NCBI GenBank assembly: GCA_902797015.1
Contig: CADBRG010000273.1
Location: 1-7,864 of the forward strand
Source: an uncultured Lachnospiraceae bacterium
GTDB taxonomy: Bacteria; Bacillota; Clostridia; Lachnospirales; Lachnospiraceae
Length of the DNA: 7,864 bases
Direction: 5' to 3'
Made by a program: the position numbers and the translations under genes. Shown piece after piece: positions 1 through 6,924 of the stretch; the first letter of the stretch is position 1, and the number at the start of each line of letters is the position of its first letter. The notes beneath the pieces are model-generated. The model was not told the origin of the DNA. It saw only the letters and a list, made by a program, of their open reading frames with translations, and did not search any database.

Positions 1-1046
1 AAGATGCCCACCAAAAGAACCGTTTGTTTCCGGCGCCAGTTCAGCTTATCCATGATAACGGATGCGATGGCCTCTGTCAGCGAGATCGCAGAGGTCAGTG
101 CCGCGAAGAATACCAGGACGAAGAACAGCGCGCCGATGATATGCCCGCCGGGCATTGATTCAAATACATTCGGCAGTGTGACGAACATCAGGCCGGGGCC
201 GGAGTTCATCGCATCTTCGTTTCCGCCGGAAAATGCGTATACGGACGGAACGATCATCAGACCGGCCAGGAATGCGACCACCGTATCGAACACCTCGATC
301 ATACGGACAGAAGATTCCAGGTTGTTTTCTTTTTTCATGTAAGAGCCATAGGTGATCATGATACCCATCGCCAGTGACATCGAGTAGAACAGCTGACCAA
401 GTGCAGCCAGGACCAGTTTGCCCGAGAATTTTGACAGGGCCGGTTTCACATAATAAGCAAGTCCTGCCATCGCACCATCCTGCGTCAGACCGTAAATACT
501 GATGACGACACAAAGCGCGATCAGGATCGGCATCAGGATGACGCTTGCTTTTTCAATACCCTTCTGTACGCCTGCGACAACGACGATGCAAGTGATCACA
601 ACAAAGATCAGAAGCCAGATGATCGGCTCACCGACCGCGCCGATGTAATTGCCGAAAAACGTATCTGTCGCAGCTTCGCTGCCGCGTCCGGTGATGTAGA
701 CCACCATATACTTTGCGACCCAACCACCGATAACAGAATAGTACGGCGTGATGATGACCGGGATCAGAAGACCGAGCCATCCGCAGAACGCAAACGTCTT
801 GTTCAGCTTCTGGAACGCGCCGATCGCAGACTGACCGGTCATACGGCCGATCGCCACCTCTGTGATCATGATCGCAAAACCAAACGTAACCGCCAGGATC
901 AGATAAACGATCAAAAACATACCACCGCCGTATTCAGCAGCCAGGTACGGAAAACGCCAGATATTACCAAGACCAACAGCCGAAGCAGCCGCAGCCAGGA
1001 CAAATCCGATCTTGCTGGAAAAACCAACTCTGTTTGTAGTTTCCAT
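1..1046 (-). CDS. Sodium-dependent transporter, NSS/SNF family (LeuT fold), 3' end cut by window edge
   Basis: An open minus-strand frame runs from ATG at 1046 to the left edge (348 complete codons, no stop). The protein is an integral membrane Na+-coupled symporter; bacterial relatives such as LeuT and MhsT move amino acids, but the substrate here cannot be read. The family signature GLGNIWRFPY lies at residues 25-34 in the first membrane helix, preceded by the small-residue run AAAASAV. It is followed by glycine-rich EYGGG and many hydrophobic helices separated by short charged loops. The unwound helix-6 region is recognisable as SMSLAMGIMITYGSY. Family members are about 440-500 residues, so roughly a quarter is missing. 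The start is supported by AAGGGAGTGA about 10 nt upstream on the minus strand. It diverges from the polysaccharide-type cluster and is probably functionally unrelated to it. Family assignment is very secure. Confidence 0.95.
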   Translation of the reverse strand, partial: METTNRVGFSSKIGFVLAAAASAVGLGNIWRFPYLAAEYGGGMFLIVYLILAVTFGFAIMITEVAIGRMTGQSAIGAFQKLNKTFAFCGWLGLLIPVIITPYYSVIGGWVAKYMVVYITGRGSEAATDTFFGNYIGAVGEPIIWLLIFVVITCIVVVAGVQKGIEKASVILMPILIALCVVISIYGLTQDGAMAGLAYYVKPALSKFSGKLVLAALGQLFYSMSLAMGIMITYGSYMKKENNLESSVRMIEVFDTVVAFLAGLMIVPSVYAFSGGNEDAMNSGPGLMFVTLPNVFESMPGGHIIGALFFVLVFFAALTSAISLTEAIASVIMDKLNWRRKQTVLLVGI

Positions 1047-1105
1047 AAATAACTCACTCCCTTTAAATGTTCGCCTTTGCAAGAAGATGTATGTCAAAAA
1101 ACATA

Positions 1106-1120
1106 TAATTTCAGAAAAGG
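1106..1120. promoter_or_regulatory. Possible CodY-like operator at the NSS promoter
   Basis: TAATTTCAGAAAAGG matches the Firmicutes CodY consensus AATTTTCWGAAAATT at 11 of 15 positions, including the core TTTCAGAAAA. It sits just downstream of the predicted start point of the transporter, where a bound repressor could block initiation. CodY is known to repress amino-acid uptake genes in rich medium, so the context is suitable. Four mismatches in an A/T-rich region can arise by chance, so this is only suggestive. Confidence 0.3.
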
Positions 1121-1130
1121 CTTTCTTCTT

Positions 1131-1158
1131 ATTATAATGGTAGTTGGCTGAAATGCAA
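1131..1158 (-). promoter_or_regulatory. Vegetative promoter for the NSS transporter
   Basis: Read on the minus strand, TTGCAT (1158-1153) is followed by a 16-nt spacer and a perfect TATAAT (1136-1131). Transcription would begin near 1124, leaving a leader of about 78 nt before the ATG at 1046. Position and orientation fit the NSS gene. No start site has been measured. Confidence 0.7.
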
Positions 1159-1332
1159 GAATTTGAGGTCAATAACAACAAAAACAGATGTGTGAGAGTA
1201 ATGAAAGTGAGGGAATAACAGCTAAAACCCTGTAAAATTGAAAAATATAATGGAAATAAAGCCTTAAATAAAAAGGATATTAAGAAAAGTATACAAAATT
1301 TGCCACATAACCTGTCATCCGGGCCAAAAGAG

Positions 1333-1361
1333 TTGTATTTCGTTAGTTAAAATGCTAAAAT
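1333..1361 (+). promoter_or_regulatory. Promoter for the plus-strand cluster, extended -10
   Basis: TTGTAT (1333-1338), a 17-nt spacer and TAAAAT (1356-1361) form a good sigma-A promoter. A TG dinucleotide one base before the -10 (1353-1354) adds an extended -10 element. The start point would be near 1368, giving a leader of about 80 nt before the ABC transporter gene. It is the best plus-strand promoter in the intergenic region and the likely main promoter of the cluster. Confidence 0.65.
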
Positions 1362-1377
1362 CAATTGTTGGCACCGT

Positions 1378-1401
1378 GGCGGGATAGGCACATTTCTCGC
1401 C
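1378..1401 (+). promoter_or_regulatory. Leader hairpin in front of the ABC exporter gene
   Basis: GGCGGGA (1378-1384) can pair with TCTCGCC (1395-1401) to give a 7-bp stem with one G-U pair and a 10-nt loop. It begins about 10 nt after the predicted transcription start. The following GTTTTGT has only four consecutive T residues, so a termination role is possible but weak. It does not match any riboswitch class I can name. It may be an attenuator, a 5' stabilising structure or a protein site. Confidence 0.35.
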
Positions 1402-1409
1402 GTTTTGTC

Positions 1410-1460
1410 ATGAGAAAAGATAACAAAGAGGAAGTAGCGAATCGCAGGTATGGCAAATAA
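1410..1460 (+). CDS. Possible 16-codon upstream reading frame overlapping the ABC gene start
   Basis: ATG at 1410 opens a 16-residue frame (MRKDNKEEVANRRYGK) that ends with TAA at 1458-1460, eleven bases past the A of the ABC exporter ATG, in another frame. It covers the only purine-rich stretch (AGAGGAAG, 1427-1434) that could serve the exporter gene. Translation of this frame could therefore couple to, or compete with, exporter translation. No Shine-Dalgarno is visible before its own ATG (upstream bases are CGTTTTGTC), so it may well be untranslated. The peptide has no recognisable motif. Confidence 0.2.
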   Translation: MRKDNKEEVANRRYGK

Positions 1461-3267
1461 TCTTGGGGATCCGTTCGATGGTTCGGAAAAACAACCGAAT
1501 AGCAGTACGTTTCAGTCCCTGAGTGTGCTGATCGGCAGATGGCGGGACGGAACATTCCGTGAGATCATCGACGATTGGAAATGGATCTTCACTTACACGA
1601 AGCGTTATAAAGGGGCTGTCACTTATTATACGATCCTTGGCATCGCCAGCGTTGCCATGGGGTTGATCTCCACTTATATCAGCCGCCCGCTTCTGAATAT
1701 CTTTGTGACACAGGAGTATGAGAAAATCCCATGGCTGATCACGTGGATGGTGGCGACAGGTGTGTTTGGGCTGATCTTCAGGAGCATCACCAACCGAGTG
1801 TCTGCGAAGCTGAGTATCTACATCAACAATGACGTGCAGGCGGATATTTTTGACCAGATCATGGATACGGACTGGATGGCGCTGAACCAGTATTCAAACG
1901 GAGATATCCTGAACCGGTTTAATTCGGATGTCAGCACCGTCAGCAGCAATGCCATCAGCTGGCTTCCCACAATAGTGATCTCGCTGTTTCAGTTTGCGGC
2001 AACCTTTATCGTTATGCTGCGGGTCGACATCGGCATGGCCTGGATCGCATTTGCAAGCGCACCGTTTATGCTGCTGGTCTCCAAGTTTGTTGTCAAAAAG
2101 CAGCGAGACTACAACCGTAAGGTTCGGGAGCTTGGCTCCAAAATGATGGAGTTCGAAGTAGAGACATTTTATAACTTTGACACCATCAAGTCCTTTGGAA
2201 TTACAGATAATTACGGGAAAAAGCTGCGCTGGTGGCAGGAGAAATTCAAAGACATCAGCTTGCTGTATAACCTGTTCACGATCAAGACCAATGTCTACAT
2301 GTCCAGCGTAGGACTGGGCGTGCAGTTTATCGCCTTCTTCTACTGCCTGGCCAAATTGCTGGCCCCCGGCAGCACATTTTACTTTGGCGATATGTCCATG
2401 CTGTTATCCTACCGGAGCCAGCTCTCCGGCGCATTTAACAGCGTTGTCGGCCTCGTGCCGAATTTCCTGCAGAGTTCCGTGGCGGCACACCGTGTCAAGG
2501 AACTGGTGTCCCTGCCAAAAGAGGTACACATTCAGGAAAGTCATGAAATGGATCAATACGCAGAAGAAGGATTTACCGTGGAAATGCGGTGGGCACAGTT
2601 CGCTTATGTCGAAGACAACCGCGTGATCAAAGACTCTGACTTCATCGCGAATCCGGGTGAGATCATAGCGCTGGTCGGCCCGTCCGGAGAAGGAAAAACC
2701 ACGATGCTGCGTTTGATCCTGGGACTTATCCGACCGCAGGAAGGGGAGGTCGTCCTGCGGTCGGCAAACGGAAGCGAGATCGAGATGAACGCGGAGACCC
2801 GCCATCTCTTTTCCTATGTACCGCAGGGAAACACCGTTGTTTCCGGAACCATTGCGGAAAACATGCGGATGGTCGAACCGGACGCAACTGACGAAGAGAT
2901 CATCGAAGCCCTGAAAATGGCGTGTGCATGGGATTTTGTAAAAGAATACGACGATACGATCGATCATCTTCTGGGAACAAGAGGACGCGGACTGTCAGAG
3001 GGGCAGGCACAGCGGATCTCCATTGCCAGAGCGCTGCTGCGGGACGCGCCGCTGTTACTGTTGGATGAAGCTACATCCGCACTGGATGTCGCCACTGAGC
3101 GGCAGGTGCTGCGCAATATCATCAGACAGCGCCCGAACAAAACTGTTATCGTCACGACGCACCGGCCTTCCGTACTGACCATGTGTCAGCGGGTATACCG
3201 TGTCATGCAGCAGAAAGTAGTAGAGCTTGACGAAGCAGAAGCAGAAAAAATGGCGATAGACTTTTAG
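1450..3267 (+). CDS. ABC exporter half-transporter, fused membrane domain and ATPase (605 aa)
   Basis: The predicted product is a membrane ATPase in which one polypeptide carries the six-helix exporter domain and the nucleotide-binding domain; two copies, or a partner, would form the pump. Membrane segments fall near residues 57-77, 94-111, 172-190, 194-212 and 284-304, with a sixth around 315-340. The ATPase part has the A-loop Tyr386, Walker A GPSGEGKTT (410-418), Q-loop Gln459, signature LSEGQ (515-519), Walker B LLLLDE ending at Asp539-Glu540, D-loop SALD and H-loop His571. All catalytic residues are present, so it should be active. The length is normal for the class. The start is ATG 1450 because an in-frame TAG at 1435 excludes anything earlier, but the nearest purine-rich site (AGAGGAAG, 1427-1434) is 15 nt away, which is long. 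The exported substrate cannot be inferred. It is the first gene of the cluster, and 15 nt separate it from the phosphoesterase gene. Confidence 0.95.
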   Translation: MANNLGDPFDGSEKQPNSSTFQSLSVLIGRWRDGTFREIIDDWKWIFTYTKRYKGAVTYYTILGIASVAMGLISTYISRPLLNIFVTQEYEKIPWLITWMVATGVFGLIFRSITNRVSAKLSIYINNDVQADIFDQIMDTDWMALNQYSNGDILNRFNSDVSTVSSNAISWLPTIVISLFQFAATFIVMLRVDIGMAWIAFASAPFMLLVSKFVVKKQRDYNRKVRELGSKMMEFEVETFYNFDTIKSFGITDNYGKKLRWWQEKFKDISLLYNLFTIKTNVYMSSVGLGVQFIAFFYCLAKLLAPGSTFYFGDMSMLLSYRSQLSGAFNSVVGLVPNFLQSSVAAHRVKELVSLPKEVHIQESHEMDQYAEEGFTVEMRWAQFAYVEDNRVIKDSDFIANPGEIIALVGPSGEGKTTMLRLILGLIRPQEGEVVLRSANGSEIEMNAETRHLFSYVPQGNTVVSGTIAENMRMVEPDATDEEIIEALKMACAWDFVKEYDDTIDHLLGTRGRGLSEGQAQRISIARALLRDAPLLLLDEATSALDVATERQVLRNIIRQRPNKTVIVTTHRPSVLTMCQRVYRVMQQKVVELDEAEAEKMAIDF

Positions 3268-3272
3268 CGGGT

Positions 3273-3285
3273 AGGAAAAACGTTG
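3273..3285 (+). promoter_or_regulatory. Ribosome site deciding a TTG start for the phosphoesterase
   Basis: AGGA at 3273-3276 lies six bases before TTG at 3283-3285. The TTG is followed by the Lys-Arg-Arg plus hydrophobic run expected of a signal anchor, and no ATG lies in frame before the membrane segment. The TTG start is therefore preferred; weaker initiation than ATG is expected. Confidence 0.7.
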
Positions 3286-4224
3286 AAGCGACGAATCCTA
3301 ATTTTGATCATACTGATCCTGGTCGCTTTTTGCGCGATCAGTCTGGTCAGGTCCAAATACGGACTGGAGAGCAGTGAATACGAGATCACATCCGCCAAAC
3401 CGGCAGAGACAGACGCGGCGTCGACAACGCCGGCTGATACAGACGACATCCGGATCGTAGAACTGGCAGATCTTCATAATGCCGTCTTTGGCGAAGATAA
3501 CAGCCGTCTGGTTGAGATGGTCAAAAGCCAAAAGCCGGATCTGATCCTGATGGTCGGTGACATGGTGCAGCAGGATGAAGCAGACCTGTCCGTGGTCACC
3601 GGACTGATCCGTACACTTTCAGAAATTGCGCCTGTATATTTTTCCCTGGGAAACCATGAAATAAGTTACATGGAAAATTTTCCGGAAAATGATCTTATTT
3701 CAGCGGTCGAAGGTGCGGGAGCAATTGTTCTGGACCGGGAATATAAAGACATTACAGTTAAAGGAACAGAAATCCGGATCGGAGGAATTTTCGGATATTG
3801 CCTGCCGGCAACAGAGGCACTTCGAAAAGATTTCAGAGATCAGCCAAACCGTCTGGAAGAGATGGACTGGCTTTTGGAGTATCAGGATACAGACCGTCTG
3901 AAGCTCCTGATGTGCCACATGCCGGTCTGCTGGATCCAAAACGGCAGCCTGGAGTATTATGACACCGATGTCGTGTTTGCGGGGCATGCCCATGGCGGGC
4001 AGGTCAGACTGCCGTTTGTCGGCGGACTGCATGCACCGGATCAGGGCTGGTTTATCGGGGACGCCGAGGGGCTCTATACCGATGACGGCGCCGAATCAGT
4101 CGTCAAGCCCGGGGAATCTGTCCTTGTCCTTTCCAGAGGACTGGGAAGCGAAATGAAAATACCGAGATTCTGCAATCCGCCACAAGTTGTCACATTAATC
4201 ATCCATGCAGAGAAAGTACTATGA
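3283..4224 (+). CDS. Membrane-anchored calcineurin-like metallophosphoesterase (313 aa, TTG start)
   Basis: This is a two-metal phosphoesterase of the calcineurin-like superfamily, closest in layout to the YkuE-type enzymes. All metal motifs are in order: Asp63-Leu-His65, Gly-Asp93, GNHE (123-126, Asn124 and His125), His212 in MCHMP, and GHAHGGQ (234-240, His235 and His237). The fifth residue of the usual GDxxD motif is Gln (GDMVQ), a small departure that spares the metal ligand. The N-terminus (KRR then residues 5-22 hydrophobic) is a signal anchor, followed by a polar Ala/Thr/Pro/Asp-rich linker to about residue 55. This places the catalytic domain outside the membrane. VAFC resembles a lipobox but has Phe at -1, so a lipoprotein is unlikely. 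Substrate is unknown; a cell-envelope or lipid-linked phosphate ester is plausible from the neighbours. Its TGA overlaps the next ATG by four bases. Confidence 0.92.
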   Translation: MKRRILILIILILVAFCAISLVRSKYGLESSEYEITSAKPAETDAASTTPADTDDIRIVELADLHNAVFGEDNSRLVEMVKSQKPDLILMVGDMVQQDEADLSVVTGLIRTLSEIAPVYFSLGNHEISYMENFPENDLISAVEGAGAIVLDREYKDITVKGTEIRIGGIFGYCLPATEALRKDFRDQPNRLEEMDWLLEYQDTDRLKLLMCHMPVCWIQNGSLEYYDTDVVFAGHAHGGQVRLPFVGGLHAPDQGWFIGDAEGLYTDDGAESVVKPGESVLVLSRGLGSEMKIPRFCNPPQVVTLIIHAEKVL

Positions 4225-6119
4225 AAAGAATTGAAGCATTAAATAACATTGCCGGCTTACTGGTGGTTCTGGATATCATCATAGTTATATTCGCCTACAG
4301 TGTTTCACTGTGGATGCGGTTTGATTTTCATGTCAGCCAGATCGATCCGGTCTTTATTAAAATCCTGCCGGAGATCCTGACCGCTCTCATCATTTGCACG
4401 CTGCTTTTCCTGAGAGCAAACCGGCTCTACCGCAGAGTATGGACTTCAGCAAGCGCAGGGGAACTGTATGCCCTGCTCATCGCTTTTGGATTCATGCTGC
4501 TCGTCGTTGTGCTCATGCGGACCGTAGTCGTCGAAATCTGGCCGCAGCTGGTCATGCCGTGGTCTTTCTACATCGGAGGACTTCTGATCAGTTTTCTGCT
4601 GTGTTCGGCGATCCGCTTTTTCCCGCGTTTTCTCAGAGGAGTTTACCGGCGTCGTCTGGAAAGAGAAGTAGCGGACAGTGAACGCGAAAATGTGATGCTC
4701 ATCGGCGCAGGACAGGCCGGCGCCGCGCTGATCCGCGAGATGGTAAACAGTACCTATATCAACAACAGCAGGATCTGCTGTGTCATAGATGATGATAAAC
4801 GTAAACAGGGCAGCCGTTTTCATGGCATCCCCGTTGTAGGGACCAGAGCGGATATTCCGGAAAAGGTCAAAGTGTATGACATCGACCGGATCATTTATGC
4901 CATTCCTTCGCTGGAAGGGACGGAACGGAAAGAAATCCTGAATATCTGTAAGGATACCGGATGCAAGCTGCAGACGATCCCGGGTCTGTATCAGCTCATA
5001 AACGAAGATATCAGTATCAAGTCTCTGCAGGATGTTCAGCTGGAAGATCTGCTGGGACGGGATGAAAACTATGCACTGCGCGAAAACCTGAAAGCATTTA
5101 TCTATGGACGGAAAATTCTTGTCACAGGCGGCGGTGGTTCGATTGGCAGCGAGCTTTGCCGACAGATCGCAGAAGCCGGCCCAAAGCTTCTGATCATTCT
5201 GGACATATATGAAAACACCGCGTATGAACTGTATTATGAACTGACCGGTCAGCACCCTGATCTGGATATCAAGGTCCGTATCGGATCTGTACGGGACGTT
5301 AAACGGCTCGATAATATCATGAACGAATTTCATCCGGACTTTGTTTTCCATGCGGCAGCCCACAAGCATGTACCCCTGATGGAATACTCCTCAGGCGAAG
5401 CTGTCAAAAACAATGTTTTCGGCACATGGAACACTGCGCAGGCGGCCGTTCGGGCGGGCGTACAGAAATTTGTCCTGATCTCTACGGACAAAGCCGTCAA
5501 CCCGACCAATGTCATGGGTGCCACAAAGCGCATCTGCGAAATGGTGATCCAGATGATGGAGCGCAGCCAGGACCGGACAGAATTCGTTGCCGTACGTTTC
5601 GGGAACGTACTCGGAAGCAACGGCAGTGTCGTGCCGCTGTTTGAAAAACAGATCCGCCAGGGCGGACCGGTCACTGTTACCCATCCGGAAGTCACCCGGT
5701 TCTTCATGACGATCCCGGAAGCGACCTCTCTGGTGCTGGAGGCCAGCCGTTCCGCAAACGGCGGCGAGATCTTTGTGCTGGACATGGGAGAACCGGTCAA
5801 GATCGATGACATGGCCCGCAACCTGATCAAGCTGTCCGGGTTGACACCTGACGTCGATATTCCTATTATATATACCGGCCTTCGGGAAGGAGAAAAGCTC
5901 TATGAAGAGATGCTCATGGACGAAGAAGGCCTGCAGGATACCGCACATAAACAGATCTTCATCGCACAGCCGATCGACATGGACGACGAATGCTTCAGAC
6001 AGCAGCTTTCGGAACTGGAAAAGCAGTGCGATGCAGATATTGCTACCGTAAAAAAAGCAATTTCAGCGATCGTTCCCACTTATCAGATCAGGGAAAATCC
6101 TGTAAAGACAAATAATTGA
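4221..6119 (+). CDS. Membrane nucleotide-sugar 4,6-dehydratase, PglF/WbpM/CapD class (632 aa)
   Basis: It most likely converts UDP-GlcNAc (or a similar UDP-HexNAc) to a 4-keto-6-deoxy sugar, the first step to modified amino- or deoxysugars of capsule, O-antigen-like polymer or glycoprotein glycans. Four membrane helices (about residues 10-30, 46-64, 81-103, 107-127) precede a first Rossmann-like domain with GAGQAG (162-167) and then the extended SDR domain with TGGGGSIG (302-309). The active site reads STDKAVNPTNVMGATK (421-436): Met432 replaces the usual SDR Tyr, Lys436 is kept, and Thr422-Asp423-Lys424 supply the acid/base residues as described for PglF. Length and architecture are complete for the class. 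ATGA at 4221-4224 overlaps the preceding stop, so translation is probably coupled; the only Shine-Dalgarno is a weak AGAGAAAG. Whether the product keeps or inverts C5 cannot be told by eye. Confidence 0.95.
   Translation: MKRIEALNNIAGLLVVLDIIIVIFAYSVSLWMRFDFHVSQIDPVFIKILPEILTALIICTLLFLRANRLYRRVWTSASAGELYALLIAFGFMLLVVVLMRTVVVEIWPQLVMPWSFYIGGLLISFLLCSAIRFFPRFLRGVYRRRLEREVADSERENVMLIGAGQAGAALIREMVNSTYINNSRICCVIDDDKRKQGSRFHGIPVVGTRADIPEKVKVYDIDRIIYAIPSLEGTERKEILNICKDTGCKLQTIPGLYQLINEDISIKSLQDVQLEDLLGRDENYALRENLKAFIYGRKILVTGGGGSIGSELCRQIAEAGPKLLIILDIYENTAYELYYELTGQHPDLDIKVRIGSVRDVKRLDNIMNEFHPDFVFHAAAHKHVPLMEYSSGEAVKNNVFGTWNTAQAAVRAGVQKFVLISTDKAVNPTNVMGATKRICEMVIQMMERSQDRTEFVAVRFGNVLGSNGSVVPLFEKQIRQGGPVTVTHPEVTRFFMTIPEATSLVLEASRSANGGEIFVLDMGEPVKIDDMARNLIKLSGLTPDVDIPIIYTGLREGEKLYEEMLMDEEGLQDTAHKQIFIAQPIDMDDECFRQQLSELEKQCDADIATVKKAISAIVPTYQIRENPVKTNN
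5841..5869 (+). promoter_or_regulatory. Near-consensus internal promoter in the 3' end of the dehydratase gene
   Basis: A perfect TTGACA (5841-5846), a 17-nt spacer and TATTAT (5864-5869) match the sigma-A consensus at 11 of 12 bases. The match lies inside codons 541-550 of the dehydratase gene. Codons there (ATT CCT ATT ATA TAT) are more A/T-rich than the ATC/CCG choices common nearby. A transcript from about 5877 would have a leader of about 270 nt before the CpsB-type gene. This could let the phosphatase and later genes be expressed apart from the upstream genes. Confidence 0.45.
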
Positions 6120-6133
6120 TGCAATGAATGGAC

Positions 6134-6150
6134 AGGAGAGACACGTAATG
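6134..6150 (+). promoter_or_regulatory. Ribosome site choosing the start of the CpsB-type phosphatase
   Basis: AGGAGAG (6134-6140) with about nine bases to ATG 6148 is a strong ribosome site. An in-frame ATG at 6124 would place this site inside the coding region and has no Shine-Dalgarno of its own. The family also normally begins within a few residues of the first His-x-His, which favours 6148. Confidence 0.75.
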
Positions 6151-6882
6151 CATGGATTTGTCGATCTGCATACCCATATCCTTCCGCAGATGGATGACGG
6201 CGCTTTCAGCCTTGAAGAATCCCTGGCCATGGCTACACTGGCTGCCGCGCGCGGAACAGAAATGATCGTCTGTACTTCGCATGCGAACGGACCCCGTTCG
6301 ATTCGCGGATTTGACGCGGAAGACTTTATCTGCAGTTGTGAAGACCTGCAGTGGGAGCTGGATCAGAAAGACATTCCCCTGCACCTGGTGCCGGGCATGG
6401 AAATCTATGCCGGACCGGAGACGCTGGAGATGATCAGGGAACGAAGGATGATCCCGCTCGGAGACAGTGAGTATTATCTGATCGAATTCCCTTTCGATGA
6501 AACGGCTGAAAGGATGCTTGCGTACACAGCACAGATCAGAGACGCCGGATACCGGATGATCGTAGCCCATCCGGAAAGATATTATTGCATTCAGGATGAG
6601 CCGGCATTCGCAGGGCGGCTGAAAGAAGCCGGCGCTCTGCTCCAATGCAACGGAGGCGCCCTGATCGGACAATTCGGCAAGGCAGCGGCCCGCACATCCG
6701 TGAAACTTCTGGCAGAACAGCAATATACCTGTATCGGGAGTGATGCTCATGGCATGCGCCGCAGGAACACGGATCTCACACCGGTATACCGGTATATTAC
6801 AGAACAATCCGGAAAAGAGACAGCGGATCGTCTGATGAAGGAAAATCCGCGCAGGATCCTCCGAAACGGGCAGATCCAATAG
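6148..6882 (+). CDS. CpsB/CapC/YwqE-type PHP protein-tyrosine phosphatase (244 aa)
   Basis: A cytoplasmic metal-dependent phosphatase of the PHP fold. In Gram-positive polysaccharide loci such enzymes remove phosphate from the tyrosine-rich tail of the BY-kinase (CpsD/YwqD) and so set polymer export and length. Metal-binding motifs are all present: DLHTH (His8, His10), MDDG (Asp16-Asp17), TSHANG (His45), PGMEIY (Glu85), AHPERY (His141) and GSDAHG (Asp199, His201). The length matches the usual 240-260 residues. ATG 6148 is chosen over ATG 6124 because of the well-placed AGGAGAG; the longer form would add eight residues. The gene follows the dehydratase by 28 nt. No kinase or Wzz-type chain-length partner is in the window, so these are expected downstream. 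A sugar-phosphate PHP hydrolase is a less likely alternative. Confidence 0.93.
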   Translation: MHGFVDLHTHILPQMDDGAFSLEESLAMATLAAARGTEMIVCTSHANGPRSIRGFDAEDFICSCEDLQWELDQKDIPLHLVPGMEIYAGPETLEMIRERRMIPLGDSEYYLIEFPFDETAERMLAYTAQIRDAGYRMIVAHPERYYCIQDEPAFAGRLKEAGALLQCNGGALIGQFGKAAARTSVKLLAEQQYTCIGSDAHGMRRRNTDLTPVYRYITEQSGKETADRLMKENPRRILRNGQIQ

Positions 6883-6924
6883 AGATAGATTTACAGGAAA
6901 CAGAGAAAAAGGAAAGGTTTACAC

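Larger units (their letters stand above)
1047..1449. other. Divergent intergenic region
   Basis: About 400 bp separate the start codons of the transporter and the exporter cluster. It is clearly richer in A/T than the coding regions, especially 1200-1320. It holds the two divergent promoters, the CodY-like box and the leader hairpin described separately. Between roughly 1160 and 1330 I see no gene, RNA or clear operator, only short symmetries such as CAAAATTTG near 1296 and GTATAC near 1290. Confidence 0.85.

Noticed and set aside
1246..1251. Perfect TATAAT on the plus strand in the intergenic region
   Set aside because: There is no reasonable -35 hexamer 16-18 nt upstream, and such matches are expected by chance in this A/T-rich stretch. 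The pair at 1333-1361 is better.
1362..1449. T-box or other known riboswitch in the exporter leader
   Set aside because: The leader is only about 80 nt, the conserved T-box sequence is absent, and no other riboswitch core that I know could be matched.
2177..2205. TTGACA within the exporter gene as a possible internal promoter
   Set aside because: At 16-18 nt spacing the downstream hexamers (ATTACA, TTACAG) are poor; GATAAT is too far away.
2404..2967. A 187-codon minus-strand frame opposite the exporter ATPase domain
   Set aside because: It is antisense to conserved ABC motifs and has no domain of its own, so it is a shadow frame.
4446..5369. A 307-codon open frame on the minus strand, antisense to the dehydratase gene
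   Set aside because: It lies wholly inside a gene with full family motifs, shows no recognisable domain, and is best explained as a frame left open by the codon usage of the sense gene.
6119..6127. TGATG junction at the end of the dehydratase gene as a coupled start
   Set aside because: The ATG at 6119 meets a TGA after one further codon, so it cannot start the phosphatase; ATG 6148 with AGGAGAG is the better start.
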